From: Bacteroidota bacterium
Lineage (GTDB): Bacteria > Bacteroidota > Bacteroidia > Palsa-948
Direction: 5' to 3'
Length of the DNA: 50,024 nt
Assembly (NCBI GenBank): GCA_003164895.1
Contig: PLUL01000011.1
Coordinates: 1 to 50,024 of the forward strand
The translations under genes and the position numbers were made by a program. The notes beneath the pieces were generated by a model. That model had not been told where the DNA came from and did not search any database. It saw only the letters and a list, made by a program, of their open reading frames with translations. Within the stretch, counting starts at the first letter, position 1; every line of letters begins with the position of its first letter. This document shows, piece by piece, positions 33,069-41,580 of the stretch.

Positions 33069-33677
33069 TTACTTCGTATCGAATTTTACCGTTGGAGCTT
33101 TCGCAGCTGCTTCGTCCGATTCAAAGTACGCGCGCTTTTGTATGCCGAACAATCCAGCCCATATATTTCTCGGGAACGTGCGGATGTAAGTGTTCAGATC
33201 CTGAGCGGCAAGATTAAATTCTCTACGCTGCTCGGCAATTCTGTTTTCGGTTCCTTCCAATTGAGTTTGAAGATCAAGAAAATTTGTATTTGCTTTTAAT
33301 TCAGGATATTTTTCGGCAACAACAAGTAATCGCGAAAGCGCAGAACCCAGATTTCCTTGAGCCTGCTGAAAGTTTTTCAAACTAGCTTCGTCCAGATGGC
33401 TCGGATCAATTTTCACTTGTCCGACACTTGCGCGCGCTTCGGTTACCGCTACGATGGTTGACTTTTCAAAATTTGCATAACCCTGAACGGTGTTCACTAA
33501 ATTCGGAATCAAATCCATCCTGCGCTGATACGCCACTTCCACATTGTGCCATTGCGCAGAAACATTTTCATCCTTGGTTACCATATTATTGTAAGAGCCG
33601 CATCCGGAAAAACAGATAAGAAGAATTACGAAAAAGAATCCGCCCCAGATTACGAGTTTTTGAATTTGTGGTGTCAT
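33069..33677 (-). CDS. lemA: LemA family protein
   Basis: A 202-residue membrane-anchored coiled-coil protein. The N-terminal hydrophobic helix (about 10-25) ends in a Cys-containing ICFSGCGSYN, so it may be lipidated. Then follows the LemA signature NVEVAYQRRMDLIPNLVNTV, ESTIVAVTEARA-like region, NTNFLDLQTQLEGTENRIA and RREFNLAAQDLN. The last part, FPRNIWAGLFGI, is the family C terminus. Function is unknown; the domain is cytoplasmic or periplasmic depending on anchor type. First gene of the lemA-TPM-TPM operon. Confidence 0.93.
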   Translation of the reverse strand: MTPQIQKLVIWGGFFFVILLICFSGCGSYNNMVTKDENVSAQWHNVEVAYQRRMDLIPNLVNTVQGYANFEKSTIVAVTEARASVGQVKIDPSHLDEASLKNFQQAQGNLGSALSRLLVVAEKYPELKANTNFLDLQTQLEGTENRIAEQRREFNLAAQDLNTYIRTFPRNIWAGLFGIQKRAYFESDEAAAKAPTVKFDTK

Positions 33678-33708
33678 TGTAAATTAGAGATTAAAAATTA
33701 ATTATGAA

Positions 33709-33945
33709 TTATAAATTTATTGCTTCAACAGTTTTTATTTCGGGAACCGCGTTGCGAATGGCTTCTTCAATTCCGGCTTTCATGGTGATGTGGCTGATGG
33801 AACATCCTTTGCAGGCGCCATGCAGTTGAATCCTCACGGTGTTGTCATCTGTAATATCGACAAACGACACATCGCCTCCATCCGCTTTTAAAAAAGGGCG
33901 AACCTGCTCAAGTGCTTTTTCTATTTTGGAAATTCTATCTTGCAT
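33709..33945 (-). CDS. NifU C-terminal-like iron-sulfur scaffold (Nfu)
   Basis: A 78-residue single-domain Nfu protein that can carry a bridging [4Fe-4S] cluster on a CxxC pair. It has VRPFLKADGGDVSFVDI and HGACKGCSISHITMK with C45 and C48. The usual CPSS after the second Cys reads CSIS here, as in a number of Bacteroidota. I prefer ATG 33945 to the upstream GTG 33957. The Mrp ATPase, another iron-sulfur carrier, is encoded two genes upstream on the same strand, so they may act together. Confidence 0.92.
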   Translation of the reverse strand: MQDRISKIEKALEQVRPFLKADGGDVSFVDITDDNTVRIQLHGACKGCSISHITMKAGIEEAIRNAVPEIKTVEAINL

Positions 33946-34008
33946 GGTGCGAATCACGAATGATTACGAATTTACGAATAAATACAAACGCATCGGGGAT
34001 TAATGAAG

Positions 34009-34446
34009 TTATGCGTTCGTGCTTCCTTTGCTACGCAATTCTTCCATTTGACGGTCCACTTGTTTGGTTATTTTAGATTTTGTTTCTTCTAATTTATTGA
34101 TAAAGTATCTACTAATAGAAAAGGTGATGTGTCCGTATGTATAACACAAGAAAAATATATTGGCGTAACTATTCCATACGAAACCAAATATTAGCGAATA
34201 TGCTATCGTTATAATTAAAGCAATTACTATCCATATATTTGCGATTGAAAGCATTCCGCCAATATTTGAAAATAATATTCCCAAAAGCAGCCACCAATCA
34301 TGAAAACAAAAAGATATCACGGGAAATATTATAAATGGTGACAACGTAGATATTCTATTGGATATAAGTATGTTTTTATGATTTGATAGAAATTCATTTC
34401 CATATTGTTTTCCTTCTGGTGGTAAATTAAAATTTTCTTTTGTCAT
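34009..34446 (-). CDS. membrane protein of unknown function
   Basis: A 145-residue protein with three hydrophobic segments at about 36-58, 65-86 and 92-110, separated by short loops, and a charged coiled-coil-like C terminus (EETKSKITKQVDRQMEELRS). No family recognised. It stands between mrp and nfu on their strand, with 59 and 63 bases to its neighbours, and is more AT-rich than either. It could be a late insertion in an iron-sulfur gene pair. Confidence 0.65.
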   Translation of the reverse strand: MTKENFNLPPEGKQYGNEFLSNHKNILISNRISTLSPFIIFPVISFCFHDWWLLLGILFSNIGGMLSIANIWIVIALIITIAYSLIFGFVWNSYANIFFLCYTYGHITFSISRYFINKLEETKSKITKQVDRQMEELRSKGSTNA

Positions 34447-34505
34447 GTTTAAAGTTGTTTATTCGTTTAGATTTTTCTCACCGTCAAAGTATAACGGTAC
34501 CATGT

Positions 34506-35597
34506 CTAAACTTCAACCTTGGCTTCAACATTTTTCTTTGAATTCGTAATGGCAACCTGCTGAACAATTTTATTTACCATTTCCATCAGCGCAATTGCTT
34601 GCGGAGTATTGTCTTGAAGGATTGCTGGTCTTCCCGCATCGCCCGATTCGCGGATGCTTTGCACGATTGGAATCTGCCCGAGAAGCGGCACTCCGATTTC
34701 TTCGGCAAGATCTTTCGCGCCTTCTTTTCCAAAGATGAAATATTTATTGTTCGGAAGTTCTGCGGGTGTGAAGTATGCCATGTTCTCCACGATGCCAAGC
34801 ACCGGAACATTTATTTTATCCATGCGGAACATACCCACCGCTTTGCGCGCATCGGCAAGAGCCACCAGCTGAGGCGTACTCACGATCACCGCGCCCGTTA
34901 CCGGGATCTGCTGCACGAACGAAAGATGAATATCGCCTGTGCCGGGAGGGAGATCCACGATCATATAATCCAGTTCACCCCAATCGGCATCTGAAAATAA
35001 TTGAATGAGCGCGCGCGATGCCATGGGTCCGCGCCAGGGAATTGCCTGTCCGGTGGCTGCAAAAAAACCAATGGAAAGAAGTTTCACTCCGTAACTTTCC
35101 ACGGGAAGCATCTTATTTACTTCACCCGATTGCGACATTTTTGGTTTTTCATTCTGCACATCGAACATGATGGTTTGCGATGGACCATAAATATCCGCAT
35201 CGATCAAACCAACTTTTGCTCCGAGTTTGGCAAGTCCGGCAGCAAGATTGGCAGCGATGGTAGATTTTCCAACTCCGCCTTTTCCCGATGCAACCGCAAT
35301 TACATTTTTTACATTCGGAAGAAGCACATGTCCATCCGTTCTGTGAGTAGAAGTATTGGAAGTCATTATCACATTCACTTTTGCTTCCTTATCAACGAAA
35401 TGAATAATTGCATTGACGCAGGCACGCTGAATCATTTCTTTCATCGGGCAAGCGGGCGTGGTAAGCACCACTTTGAAGGAAACATTTTTTCCGTCAATAA
35501 TAATATCCTGCACCATGCCGAGTGTAACGATGTCCTTGTGGAGATCGGGATCGTCCACATTGCGGAGGGCTTCTAAAACTTTTTCTTGAATGATCAT
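34506..35597 (-). CDS. mrp: Mrp/NBP35-type P-loop ATPase (ApbC), iron-sulfur carrier
   Basis: A 363-residue cytoplasmic ATPase that transfers iron-sulfur clusters. The N-terminal MIP18-type domain (about 1-90: ALRNVDDPDLHKDIVTLGMV, TTPACPMKEMI) is followed by the deviant Walker A at 105-113 (ASGKGGVGKSTIAANLA), GLIDADIYGPSQ and DYMIVDLPPGTGDIHLS. Where most Mrp proteins have a CxxC (VENMSYF.CP.CG), this one reads ENMAYFTPAELPNNKYFIFG, without any cysteine; I recall this as the common Bacteroidota form. The cysteine in TPACPMK of the first domain remains. It heads a minus-strand run with the orphan membrane gene and nfu. Confidence 0.94.
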   Translation of the reverse strand: MIIQEKVLEALRNVDDPDLHKDIVTLGMVQDIIIDGKNVSFKVVLTTPACPMKEMIQRACVNAIIHFVDKEAKVNVIMTSNTSTHRTDGHVLLPNVKNVIAVASGKGGVGKSTIAANLAAGLAKLGAKVGLIDADIYGPSQTIMFDVQNEKPKMSQSGEVNKMLPVESYGVKLLSIGFFAATGQAIPWRGPMASRALIQLFSDADWGELDYMIVDLPPGTGDIHLSFVQQIPVTGAVIVSTPQLVALADARKAVGMFRMDKINVPVLGIVENMAYFTPAELPNNKYFIFGKEGAKDLAEEIGVPLLGQIPIVQSIRESGDAGRPAILQDNTPQAIALMEMVNKIVQQVAITNSKKNVEAKVEV

Positions 35598-35654
35598 AAA
35601 ATTTTATTTGTACGAATTTACGAAAAATGGAAATTAAAAACGTGAAAACTGAAA

Positions 35655-36206
35655 CTATTTCCCTTTGCATTCACATCCTACCAAATGGTCGTCCACCATG
35701 CCAGCTGCTTGCATGAATGCATAACAAATAGTAGAGCCGCGAAATTTGAAACCGCGTTTGCCCATGTCCTCGCTCATGGCATCGCTTATCTTTGTTTTAG
35801 CGGGAAGGTCTTTGAGCGATTTGGGTTTATTCACGATGGTCTTATGATTCACAAAACTCCATACATATTTATCAAACGAACCGAACTCTTTTTGCAACTG
35901 CAAAAAACATTTTGCGTTATTGATGGCAGCTTCAATCTTCAAACGATTACGGATGATGCCTGCATCCATCATCAATGAGTTGAATTTCTTTTTATCGAAG
36001 CTGGAAATTTTTTTAGCATCAAAGTCTGCAAATGCTTTGCGAAAGTTTTCGCGTTTGTGCAAAACGGTTCTCCAGCTCAAGCCCGCCTGAAAAGATTCGA
36101 GCACAAGGAACTCAAAAAGTTTTTTGTCATCATGCAAAGGTTTTCCCCACTCTTTGTCATGGTATTCTATCATCAGCGGGTCGTTGGATGGCCAAGGGCA
36201 TCTCAT
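35655..36206 (-). CDS. tag: DNA-3-methyladenine glycosylase I
   Basis: Removes 3-methyladenine from alkylated DNA. The 183-residue protein has the N-terminal MRCPWPSNDPLMIEYHDKEWG and SFQAGLSWRTVLHKRENFR. The four zinc ligands of the Tag family are all visible: C3, H16 and the C-terminal His and Cys of DDHLVGCEC at the right spacing. ATG 36206 is chosen because the family begins at MRCPW; the longer frame has no support. It ends close to mrp (57 bases) and lies downstream of dxs on the same strand. Confidence 0.95.
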   Translation of the reverse strand: MRCPWPSNDPLMIEYHDKEWGKPLHDDKKLFEFLVLESFQAGLSWRTVLHKRENFRKAFADFDAKKISSFDKKKFNSLMMDAGIIRNRLKIEAAINNAKCFLQLQKEFGSFDKYVWSFVNHKTIVNKPKSLKDLPAKTKISDAMSEDMGKRGFKFRGSTICYAFMQAAGMVDDHLVGCECKGK

Positions 36207-36258
36207 AATTTTGGAATTAAAAATGAAAAAATACTTTTGGGATTTAGAAGAATTCAAA

Positions 36259-38184
36259 TTAACTTGCCATTGCTTTCTTTATACCTACTAATTCAATAGC
36301 AGTTTTGATAATGGCGTTTACATCGTACTCACATTCGGCATAAAGTTCCTTTTGTTCACCGTGTTCAATCACGCTGTCGGGAATACCAAGGCGTTTAACC
36401 TGTGCGCTATAATTATTTTCTGACATGAATTCAAGAACTGCGCTTCCCATTCCCCCCATGATGCAGCCGTCTTCTACCGTAATTACTTTATCGAATTTTG
36501 AAAACACTTCGTGCAAAAGATCTTCATCTAACGGTTTTACAAATCGCATATCATAATGCGCTGCATCAATTCCTTGTTTTACTAATTCAGCACAGGCATT
36601 GACAGCCAGATTTCCAATCGTCCCGATGGTGAGAATTGCAATATCTTCTCCGCTTTTAATTTTTCTTCCTGTACCGATCTCTATTTTTGAAAATGGTTTT
36701 CTCCATTCAGCCATAACACCATTTCCTCTCGGGTAACGAATTGAAAAAGGAAGTTTCACTTCATCTAATTGAGCGGTGTACATCAGATTGCGAAGCTCTT
36801 CTTCGTTCATCGGTGCGCTCACAATCATATTCGGAATGCATCGGAAATAAGCAAAATCATACGCGCCATGATGAGTTGGTCCGTCAGCACCCGCAAATCC
36901 TCCTCTATCGAGACAAAAAATAACTTTTAATTTTTGAATTGCCACATCGTGAATTACTTGGTCATAAGCACGCTGCATAAATGAAGAATAAATGTTGCAG
37001 AATGGCACCAGTCCTTGTGTTGCAAGTCCGGCAGAAAAAGTTACTGCGTGTTGTTCTGCAATTCCCACATCAAACGCGCGGCCAGGCATTGCTTTCATCA
37101 TAATATTCAGCGAAGAACCTGATGCCATTGCAGGAGTGATTCCGACAATTTTTGGATTTTTTTCCGCAAGCTCTACCATTGTATGCCCGAACACATCCTG
37201 ATATCGTGGCGGCTGTGGAGTTTTTGGAACAGATTTAATTATCTCTCCTGTTTCTTTGTTGAAAATTCCGGGAGAATGCCAAACAGTTGGGTTTCCTTCT
37301 TCCGAAAATTTATAACCTTTTCCTTTTGTGGTGAGCGCATGAAGAATTTTTGGACCGGGAATATCTTTCAGGTCTTTTAGAATTCTCACAAGGCGTATCA
37401 CATCGTGCCCGTCAATGGGACCAAAGTAGCGAAACTTTAATGATTCAAATAAATTACTTTGCTTGAGAAGAAAAGTTTTTGTTGCATTGTCAATTTTTGA
37501 AACTATGTCCTGCACACTTTGCCCGAAGTTGCTCAGTTTGCCAAGCATGGACCAAATATCATCCTTAAATTTATTGTATGTGTGCGAAGTAGTGATGTCG
37601 GTTAAATATTCTTTCATCGCACCAACATTCGGGTCAATGCTCATGCAGTTGTCGTTGAGAATGACAAGCAAATCTGCATTTTCTGAACCGGCATTATTCA
37701 ATCCTTCGTAGGCAAGTCCAGCGGTAATCGCTCCATCGCCAATCACGGCAATAACTTTTTTGTTTTCTTTTTTGTGACGATTCGCAACTGCCATTCCCAA
37801 TCCTGCAGAAACGGAAGTAGAAGAATGTCCAACACCAAATGTATCGTATTCACTTTCGCTTCGTTTTGGAAACCCGCTGATGCCTTTGTAAATCCGATTG
37901 GTGTGAAAATTTTCTCTGCGACCGGTAAGAATTTTATGTCCGTATGCCTGATGACCGACATCCCAAACAAGTTGATCATCGGGAGTATTGAAAACATAAT
38001 GAACAGCCACCGTAAGTTCCACCACTCCAAGCGAAGCACCAAAGTGTCCGCCTTTTTCTGAAACGACATCAATAATATATTGGCGTAACTCTTTGCACAA
38101 CTGCGGAAGCTCTTCTTCCTTCAACTTTCTAAGGTCAGAAGGGAAATTTACTTTTTCAAGAAGTGGTCCTGCTTTATAAGGCAT
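36259..38184 (-). CDS. dxs: 1-deoxy-D-xylulose-5-phosphate synthase
   Basis: A thiamine-diphosphate enzyme condensing pyruvate and glyceraldehyde-3-phosphate, the first step of the MEP pathway. The 641-residue protein has GHFGASLGVVELTVAVHYVF, WDVGHQAYGHKILTGR, VIGDGAITAGLAYEGLNNAG (ThDP/Mg site) and GPIDGHDVIRLVRIL. It also has DVGIAEQHAVTFSAGLA (catalytic Glu) and GPTHHGAYDFAYFRCIPN. The frame is open to 38211, but a TAAATTTG promoter element (38209..38216) covers that start, so ATG 38184 (MPYKAG) is used. Normal length. Confidence 0.97.
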   Translation of the reverse strand: MPYKAGPLLEKVNFPSDLRKLKEEELPQLCKELRQYIIDVVSEKGGHFGASLGVVELTVAVHYVFNTPDDQLVWDVGHQAYGHKILTGRRENFHTNRIYKGISGFPKRSESEYDTFGVGHSSTSVSAGLGMAVANRHKKENKKVIAVIGDGAITAGLAYEGLNNAGSENADLLVILNDNCMSIDPNVGAMKEYLTDITTSHTYNKFKDDIWSMLGKLSNFGQSVQDIVSKIDNATKTFLLKQSNLFESLKFRYFGPIDGHDVIRLVRILKDLKDIPGPKILHALTTKGKGYKFSEEGNPTVWHSPGIFNKETGEIIKSVPKTPQPPRYQDVFGHTMVELAEKNPKIVGITPAMASGSSLNIMMKAMPGRAFDVGIAEQHAVTFSAGLATQGLVPFCNIYSSFMQRAYDQVIHDVAIQKLKVIFCLDRGGFAGADGPTHHGAYDFAYFRCIPNMIVSAPMNEEELRNLMYTAQLDEVKLPFSIRYPRGNGVMAEWRKPFSKIEIGTGRKIKSGEDIAILTIGTIGNLAVNACAELVKQGIDAAHYDMRFVKPLDEDLLHEVFSKFDKVITVEDGCIMGGMGSAVLEFMSENNYSAQVKRLGIPDSVIEHGEQKELYAECEYDVNAIIKTAIELVGIKKAMAS

Positions 38185-38208
38185 TCGTACGTTATAAATA
38201 TTAAACAA

Positions 38209-38216
38209 CAAATTTA
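38209..38216 (-). promoter_or_regulatory. TAnnTTTG -7 element for dxs
   Basis: Minus-strand TAAATTTG, a full consensus match 24 bases before the dxs ATG. No TTTG at 19-nt spacing. Confidence 0.4.
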
Positions 38217-38305
38217 ACTATTATTCTTAATTGAGAATATGAGTTTCAACGGATATAAAACTGAATTATTTGAATAGTTTTGCCTTGAATAAATTTTTTA
38301 TTGTC

Positions 38306-38701
38306 ATGAAAAACTTTCTCATTCTTCTTTTCAGCATAGGAATTACGCTTTGCAAAGCGCAATCTTTCCAATCGCTCGATACCATCAAACCTCCGGCATC
38401 CTACGAAAATATTTACAACCGTCCGATTTTTTCTGATTCGCTCACCAGCAGTTTTGTCATCTTCATTAAAAAAGAAGTAAAGAAACACAAGCATGTTACT
38501 CACACCGAGCAAGTTTATATTCTGGATGGCGAAGGTGAAATGATGGTAGGCGACAAAAAAATGAAAGTCAAAAAAGGCGATATTGTTTTAATTCCAAAAA
38601 ATACTTTTCACTCGCTAAAAGTTACTTCGCAAACTCCTATGAAAGTTCTTTCCGTTCAATCTCCCCAATTTGACGGCAAGGATAGAATAATGACGGAATA
38701 A
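38306..38701 (+). CDS. exported cupin-domain protein
   Basis: A 131-residue protein with a signal peptide (MKNFLILLFSIGITLCKAQ) and one cupin beta-barrel. The metal-type motifs are HKHVTHTEQVYILDGEGEM in the first box and GDIVLIPKNTFHSLK in the second. Histidines in both boxes suggest a bound metal. Exported single-domain cupins have diverse or unknown roles, so I do not name an activity. ATG 38306 begins the signal peptide; TAGTTTTG (38275..38282), matching the -7 consensus, precedes it by 23 bases. Divergent from dxs. Confidence 0.85.
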   Translation: MKNFLILLFSIGITLCKAQSFQSLDTIKPPASYENIYNRPIFSDSLTSSFVIFIKKEVKKHKHVTHTEQVYILDGEGEMMVGDKKMKVKKGDIVLIPKNTFHSLKVTSQTPMKVLSVQSPQFDGKDRIMTE

Positions 38702-38778
38702 ACCAAAATTATATTTTTTTAAAAAATTGCCCTATGTAGAACAAGTTTAAACAACGAAAAATAATTTCTTGAAAACCC

Positions 38779-38809
38779 TTTGATTTTATAAATATTAATT
38801 CCACCTTTG
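38779..38809 (+). promoter_or_regulatory. promoter for ilvE, TTTG-N19-CACCTTTG
   Basis: TTTG (38779..38782), 19 bases, then CACCTTTG (38802..38809), one base off TAnnTTTG. The spacing equals that of the porP promoter. The GTG at 38809 is the last base of the -7 box, so it cannot be the translation start. Confidence 0.6.
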
Positions 38810-38829
38810 TGAACCCTAAAACCAACTAT

Positions 38830-39900
38830 ATGACAACAGACACAATGCACATTGAAGTAACAAAAACAAAGCACTCGCACTTGTCGGAAATTGACCAAAC
38901 AAAACTCGGATTCGGAACTTATTTTTCTGATCACATTTTTGTTTCAAATTATGCAAAAGGGCAATGGAAAAATCCGAGAATTATTCCGTTCGCAAATTTT
39001 GAAGTTAGTCCTTGCATGTCTGCCTTGCATTACGGGCAATCTATTTTTGAAGGAATGAAAGCATATCGCTACGACAATGGCGATATTTATATGTTCCGTC
39101 CGCTTGAAAATTTTAAACGCTTCAATCAATCTGCAGAGAGAATGGCAATGCCTACTATTCCTGAAGATGTTTTTATGGAAGGATTGGTTCAGCTTATTCG
39201 AACCGATAAAAACTGGGTGCCATCCGGAAAAGGATGTTCGCTTTATATCCGACCAGTTGCTTTTGCAACCGAAGCTCATATCGGTGTAAAAATTTCGGAC
39301 ACGTATGATTTTATGATTATTACTTCTCCTGTGGGATTATATTATTCTCAGCCTGTAAAAGTTTTGGTGGAAACACATTTTACCCGTGCAGTTCCAGGCG
39401 GAGTCGGGTTTGCAAAAACTTCTGGCAATTACGGTCGATCGCACCTTCCAACAAAACTTGCAAAGGAAAAAGGATATGATCAAATTATATGGACAGATGG
39501 ATATTCTCATAAATATCTGGAAGAATCAGGAACAATGAATCTGATGTGTGTGATTAATGATACTCTTATTACTCCTGAACTTCATGATACAATTTTGAAC
39601 GGCATTACACGCAAAAGTGTTATTACTCTTGCCAGAGAAGACTTGGGAATAAAAGTTGAAGAACGCAAAATCACCGTGGATGAATTGGTAGATGCACACG
39701 ATAAAGGGAAGTTGCAGGAAATGTTTGGTGCAGGAACTGCTGCCACCATTGCTCCAATTTCTCTGTTTGGGTATAATGGTAAAGATTATACTTTGCCATC
39801 TACTAATGAAAAATCAATTGGCAATAGAATCAAAAAAGAATTAGACGGTATTCGTTCCGGAAAAATTGCCGACAAACATAATTGGATGTATAAAGTGTAA
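38830..39900 (+). CDS. ilvE: branched-chain amino-acid aminotransferase (type II)
   Basis: A pyridoxal-phosphate transaminase interconverting leucine, isoleucine and valine with their 2-oxo acids. The 356-residue fold-type IV protein has ALHYGQSIFEGMKAYR and YIRPVAFATEAHIGVK. The cofactor lysine K196 is in GGVGFAKTSGNYGRS, followed by DQIIWTDG and YLEESGTMNLM, and GTAATIAPIS near the C-terminal end. ATG 38830 is used because the promoter -7 element ends at 38809. A clear terminator and REP-like repeats follow. Confidence 0.95.
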   Translation: MTTDTMHIEVTKTKHSHLSEIDQTKLGFGTYFSDHIFVSNYAKGQWKNPRIIPFANFEVSPCMSALHYGQSIFEGMKAYRYDNGDIYMFRPLENFKRFNQSAERMAMPTIPEDVFMEGLVQLIRTDKNWVPSGKGCSLYIRPVAFATEAHIGVKISDTYDFMIITSPVGLYYSQPVKVLVETHFTRAVPGGVGFAKTSGNYGRSHLPTKLAKEKGYDQIIWTDGYSHKYLEESGTMNLMCVINDTLITPELHDTILNGITRKSVITLAREDLGIKVEERKITVDELVDAHDKGKLQEMFGAGTAATIAPISLFGYNGKDYTLPSTNEKSIGNRIKKELDGIRSGKIADKHNWMYKV

Positions 39901-39904
39901 GGAG

Positions 39905-39937
39905 CCCCACCTAAATCCTCCCCTTCAGGGAGGACTT
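39905..39937. repeat. REP-like palindromic element, copy 1
   Basis: CCCCACCTAAATCCTCCC then CTTCAGGGAGGACTTT: a conserved head followed by a 7-bp stem TCCTCCC/GGGAGGA with loop CTTCA. It is a diverged copy, in opposite orientation, of the element at 39979..40010. Confidence 0.6.
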
Positions 39938-39944
39938 TAAAGCA

Positions 39945-39978
39945 AAACGCAGGAAAATTTCTCTGCGTTTCGTTTTTC
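39945..39978 (+). terminator. rho-independent terminator of ilvE
   Basis: The stem AAACGCAG/CTGCGTTT (8 bp, 10-base loop) is followed by CGTTTTTCTC. It lies 44 bases after the ilvE stop, between two inverted REP-like elements. Confidence 0.7.
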
Positions 39979-40010
39979 TCCCTCTCTGAAGGAGAGGGTT
40001 GGGGTGAGGC
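39979..40010. repeat. REP-like palindromic element, copy 2 (inverted)
   Basis: CCCTCTC TGAAG GAGAGGG hairpin followed by TTGGGGTGAGGC. Its reverse complement (GCCTCACCCCAACCCTCTC then CTTCAGAGAGGG) aligns with copy 1 over head and stem, so the two form an inverted pair around the ilvE terminator. It borders the guaB promoter. Confidence 0.6.
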
Positions 40011-40018
40011 AATTTTTC

Positions 40019-40026
40019 TATCTTTG
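40019..40026 (+). promoter_or_regulatory. TAnnTTTG -7 element for guaB
   Basis: TATCTTTG, a full match, 22 bases before the guaB ATG. A TTG at 39999..40001, part of the REP-like element, is 17 nt upstream, so the repeat may supply the -33 side. Confidence 0.55.
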
Positions 40027-40048
40027 CACGCATATATTCCATTAATAT

Positions 40049-41518
40049 ATGTCAGCAGAAATACAAGATAGATTCAGCAAAGAAGGTTTAACATATGATG
40101 ATGTTCTTCTTGTACCTGCATATTCTGAAGTACTTCCAAAAGAAACCGACACTTCTTCTTACTTTACCCGCGAAATAAAACTGAAAGTTCCTGTTGTATC
40201 TGCAGCAATGGATACAGTTACAGAATATCAACTTGCCATCACCATTGCGCAGGAAGGCGGTATAGGGGTAATTCACAAAAATATGACGATTGCCGAACAG
40301 GCAGAACAAGTACGTAAAGTGAAGCGATCTGAAAGCGGAATGATCATGGATCCTGTTACGCTGAGTGAAACTGCAACTGTTCAGGATGCGTTGACGCTAA
40401 TGAAAGAGAATAAGATTGGCGGAATTCCCATCGTCAAAAAAAATAAAGAACTTGTAGGCATTGTTACCAATCGCGATCTGCGTTTTGAAAAAGAAATGAC
40501 TCGCCCCATTGTGGATATAATGACGAAAAGCAATCTTATCACAGCAAGGCAAGGAACAAATCTTACAAAGGCGGAAATTATCCTCCGTGAAAATAAAATT
40601 GAAAAACTTCCTATCACAGATACGCACAATAAACTTGTCGGGCTCATCACATTCAAAGATATTATGAAAGTGAAGTCGCGTCCAAACTCAACGAAGGATG
40701 CATTCGGAAGATTGCGCGTTGCCGCTGCCGTTGGTGCCAATCACGAATCGCTCGAACGAGTGGAAGCGTTGGCAAAAGCCGGAGTTGATGCTGTAGTGGT
40801 TGATACTGCGCACGGGCATTCAATTGGTGTAATTGAAACTGTAAAAAAAATAAAATTACAATTTCCAGAAATGCAAGTGGTGGCAGGAAATATAGCAACT
40901 GCTGATGCCGCAATTGCGCTCATGAAAGCAGGAGCAGATGCGGTAAAGGTCGGAATTGGTCCGGGAGCAATTTGCACCACGCGTGTAATTGCAGGGGTTG
41001 GTGTTCCGCAGTTAACCGCTGTGAATGATATTGCAAACGCTGTAAAAGGAAAAGTTGGCGTCATTGCCGATGGTGGAATTCGTTATTCAGGTGATGTAGT
41101 GAAAGCGCTGGCGGCCGGTGCATCTTGCGTAATGATGGGTTCCATGTTTGCAGGTGTGGAAGAATCTCCGGGTGAAACAATTATTTTTGAAGGAAGAAAA
41201 TTCAAAACATATCGGGGAATGGGCTCTTTAGAAGCTATGCAAAAAGGAAGTAAGGACAGATATTTTCAGGATGAAGAAGATGAGATTGCAAAACTTGTAC
41301 CCGAAGGAATTTCCGGGCGAGTTCCATACAAAGGTTCGCTTGCGGAAGTAATGTATCAGATCATTGGCGGTCTCAGGGCAGGGATGGGATACTGCGGATC
41401 GAAAAATATGGGCGAGCTTCAAAAAGCAAAATTTGTGCGCATCACTTCTTCCGGTATTCGTGAAAATCATCCGCATGATATTACCATTACGAGCGAAGCT
41501 CCGAACTATTCTCGTTAA
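40049..41518 (+). CDS. guaB: IMP dehydrogenase
   Basis: Oxidises IMP to XMP, the committed step to GMP. The 489-residue protein has [18 protein letters not shown] and two CBS domains at about 95-210 ([40 protein letters not shown]). The catalytic C309 lies in [20 protein letters not shown], followed by [18 protein letters not shown], the flap [20 protein letters not shown] and the C-terminal [25 protein letters not shown]. Length and order are normal. After the stop a 6-bp AACTCC/GGAGTT hairpin (41533..41552) lacks a T-run and is only a weak terminator candidate. Confidence 0.97.
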   Translation: MSAEIQDRFSKEGLTYDDVLLVPAYSEVLPKETDTSSYFTREIKLKVPVVSAAMDTVTEYQLAITIAQEGGIGVIHKNMTIAEQAEQVRKVKRSESGMIMDPVTLSETATVQDALTLMKENKIGGIPIVKKNKELVGIVTNRDLRFEKEMTRPIVDIMTKSNLITARQGTNLTKAEIILRENKIEKLPITDTHNKLVGLITFKDIMKVKSRPNSTKDAFGRLRVAAAVGANHESLERVEALAKAGVDAVVVDTAHGHSIGVIETVKKIKLQFPEMQVVAGNIATADAAIALMKAGADAVKVGIGPGAICTTRVIAGVGVPQLTAVNDIANAVKGKVGVIADGGIRYSGDVVKALAAGASCVMMGSMFAGVEESPGETIIFEGRKFKTYRGMGSLEAMQKGSKDRYFQDEEDEIAKLVPEGISGRVPYKGSLAEVMYQIIGGLRAGMGYCGSKNMGELQKAKFVRITSSGIRENHPHDITITSEAPNYSR

Positions 41519-41580
41519 CAATTAATTTTTGAAACTCCTTCCAGTTGGAGTTGAATCCAGGTTTGGATTAATTGATATTT

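Noticed and set aside
35001-35576. 191-codon plus-strand frame opposite mrp
   Set aside because: Fully antisense to the clearly identified mrp; shadow frame.
41519-41560. Strong terminator after guaB
   Set aside because: The AACTCC/GGAGTT hairpin has no T-run, so it is noted only as a weak candidate in the guaB entry.
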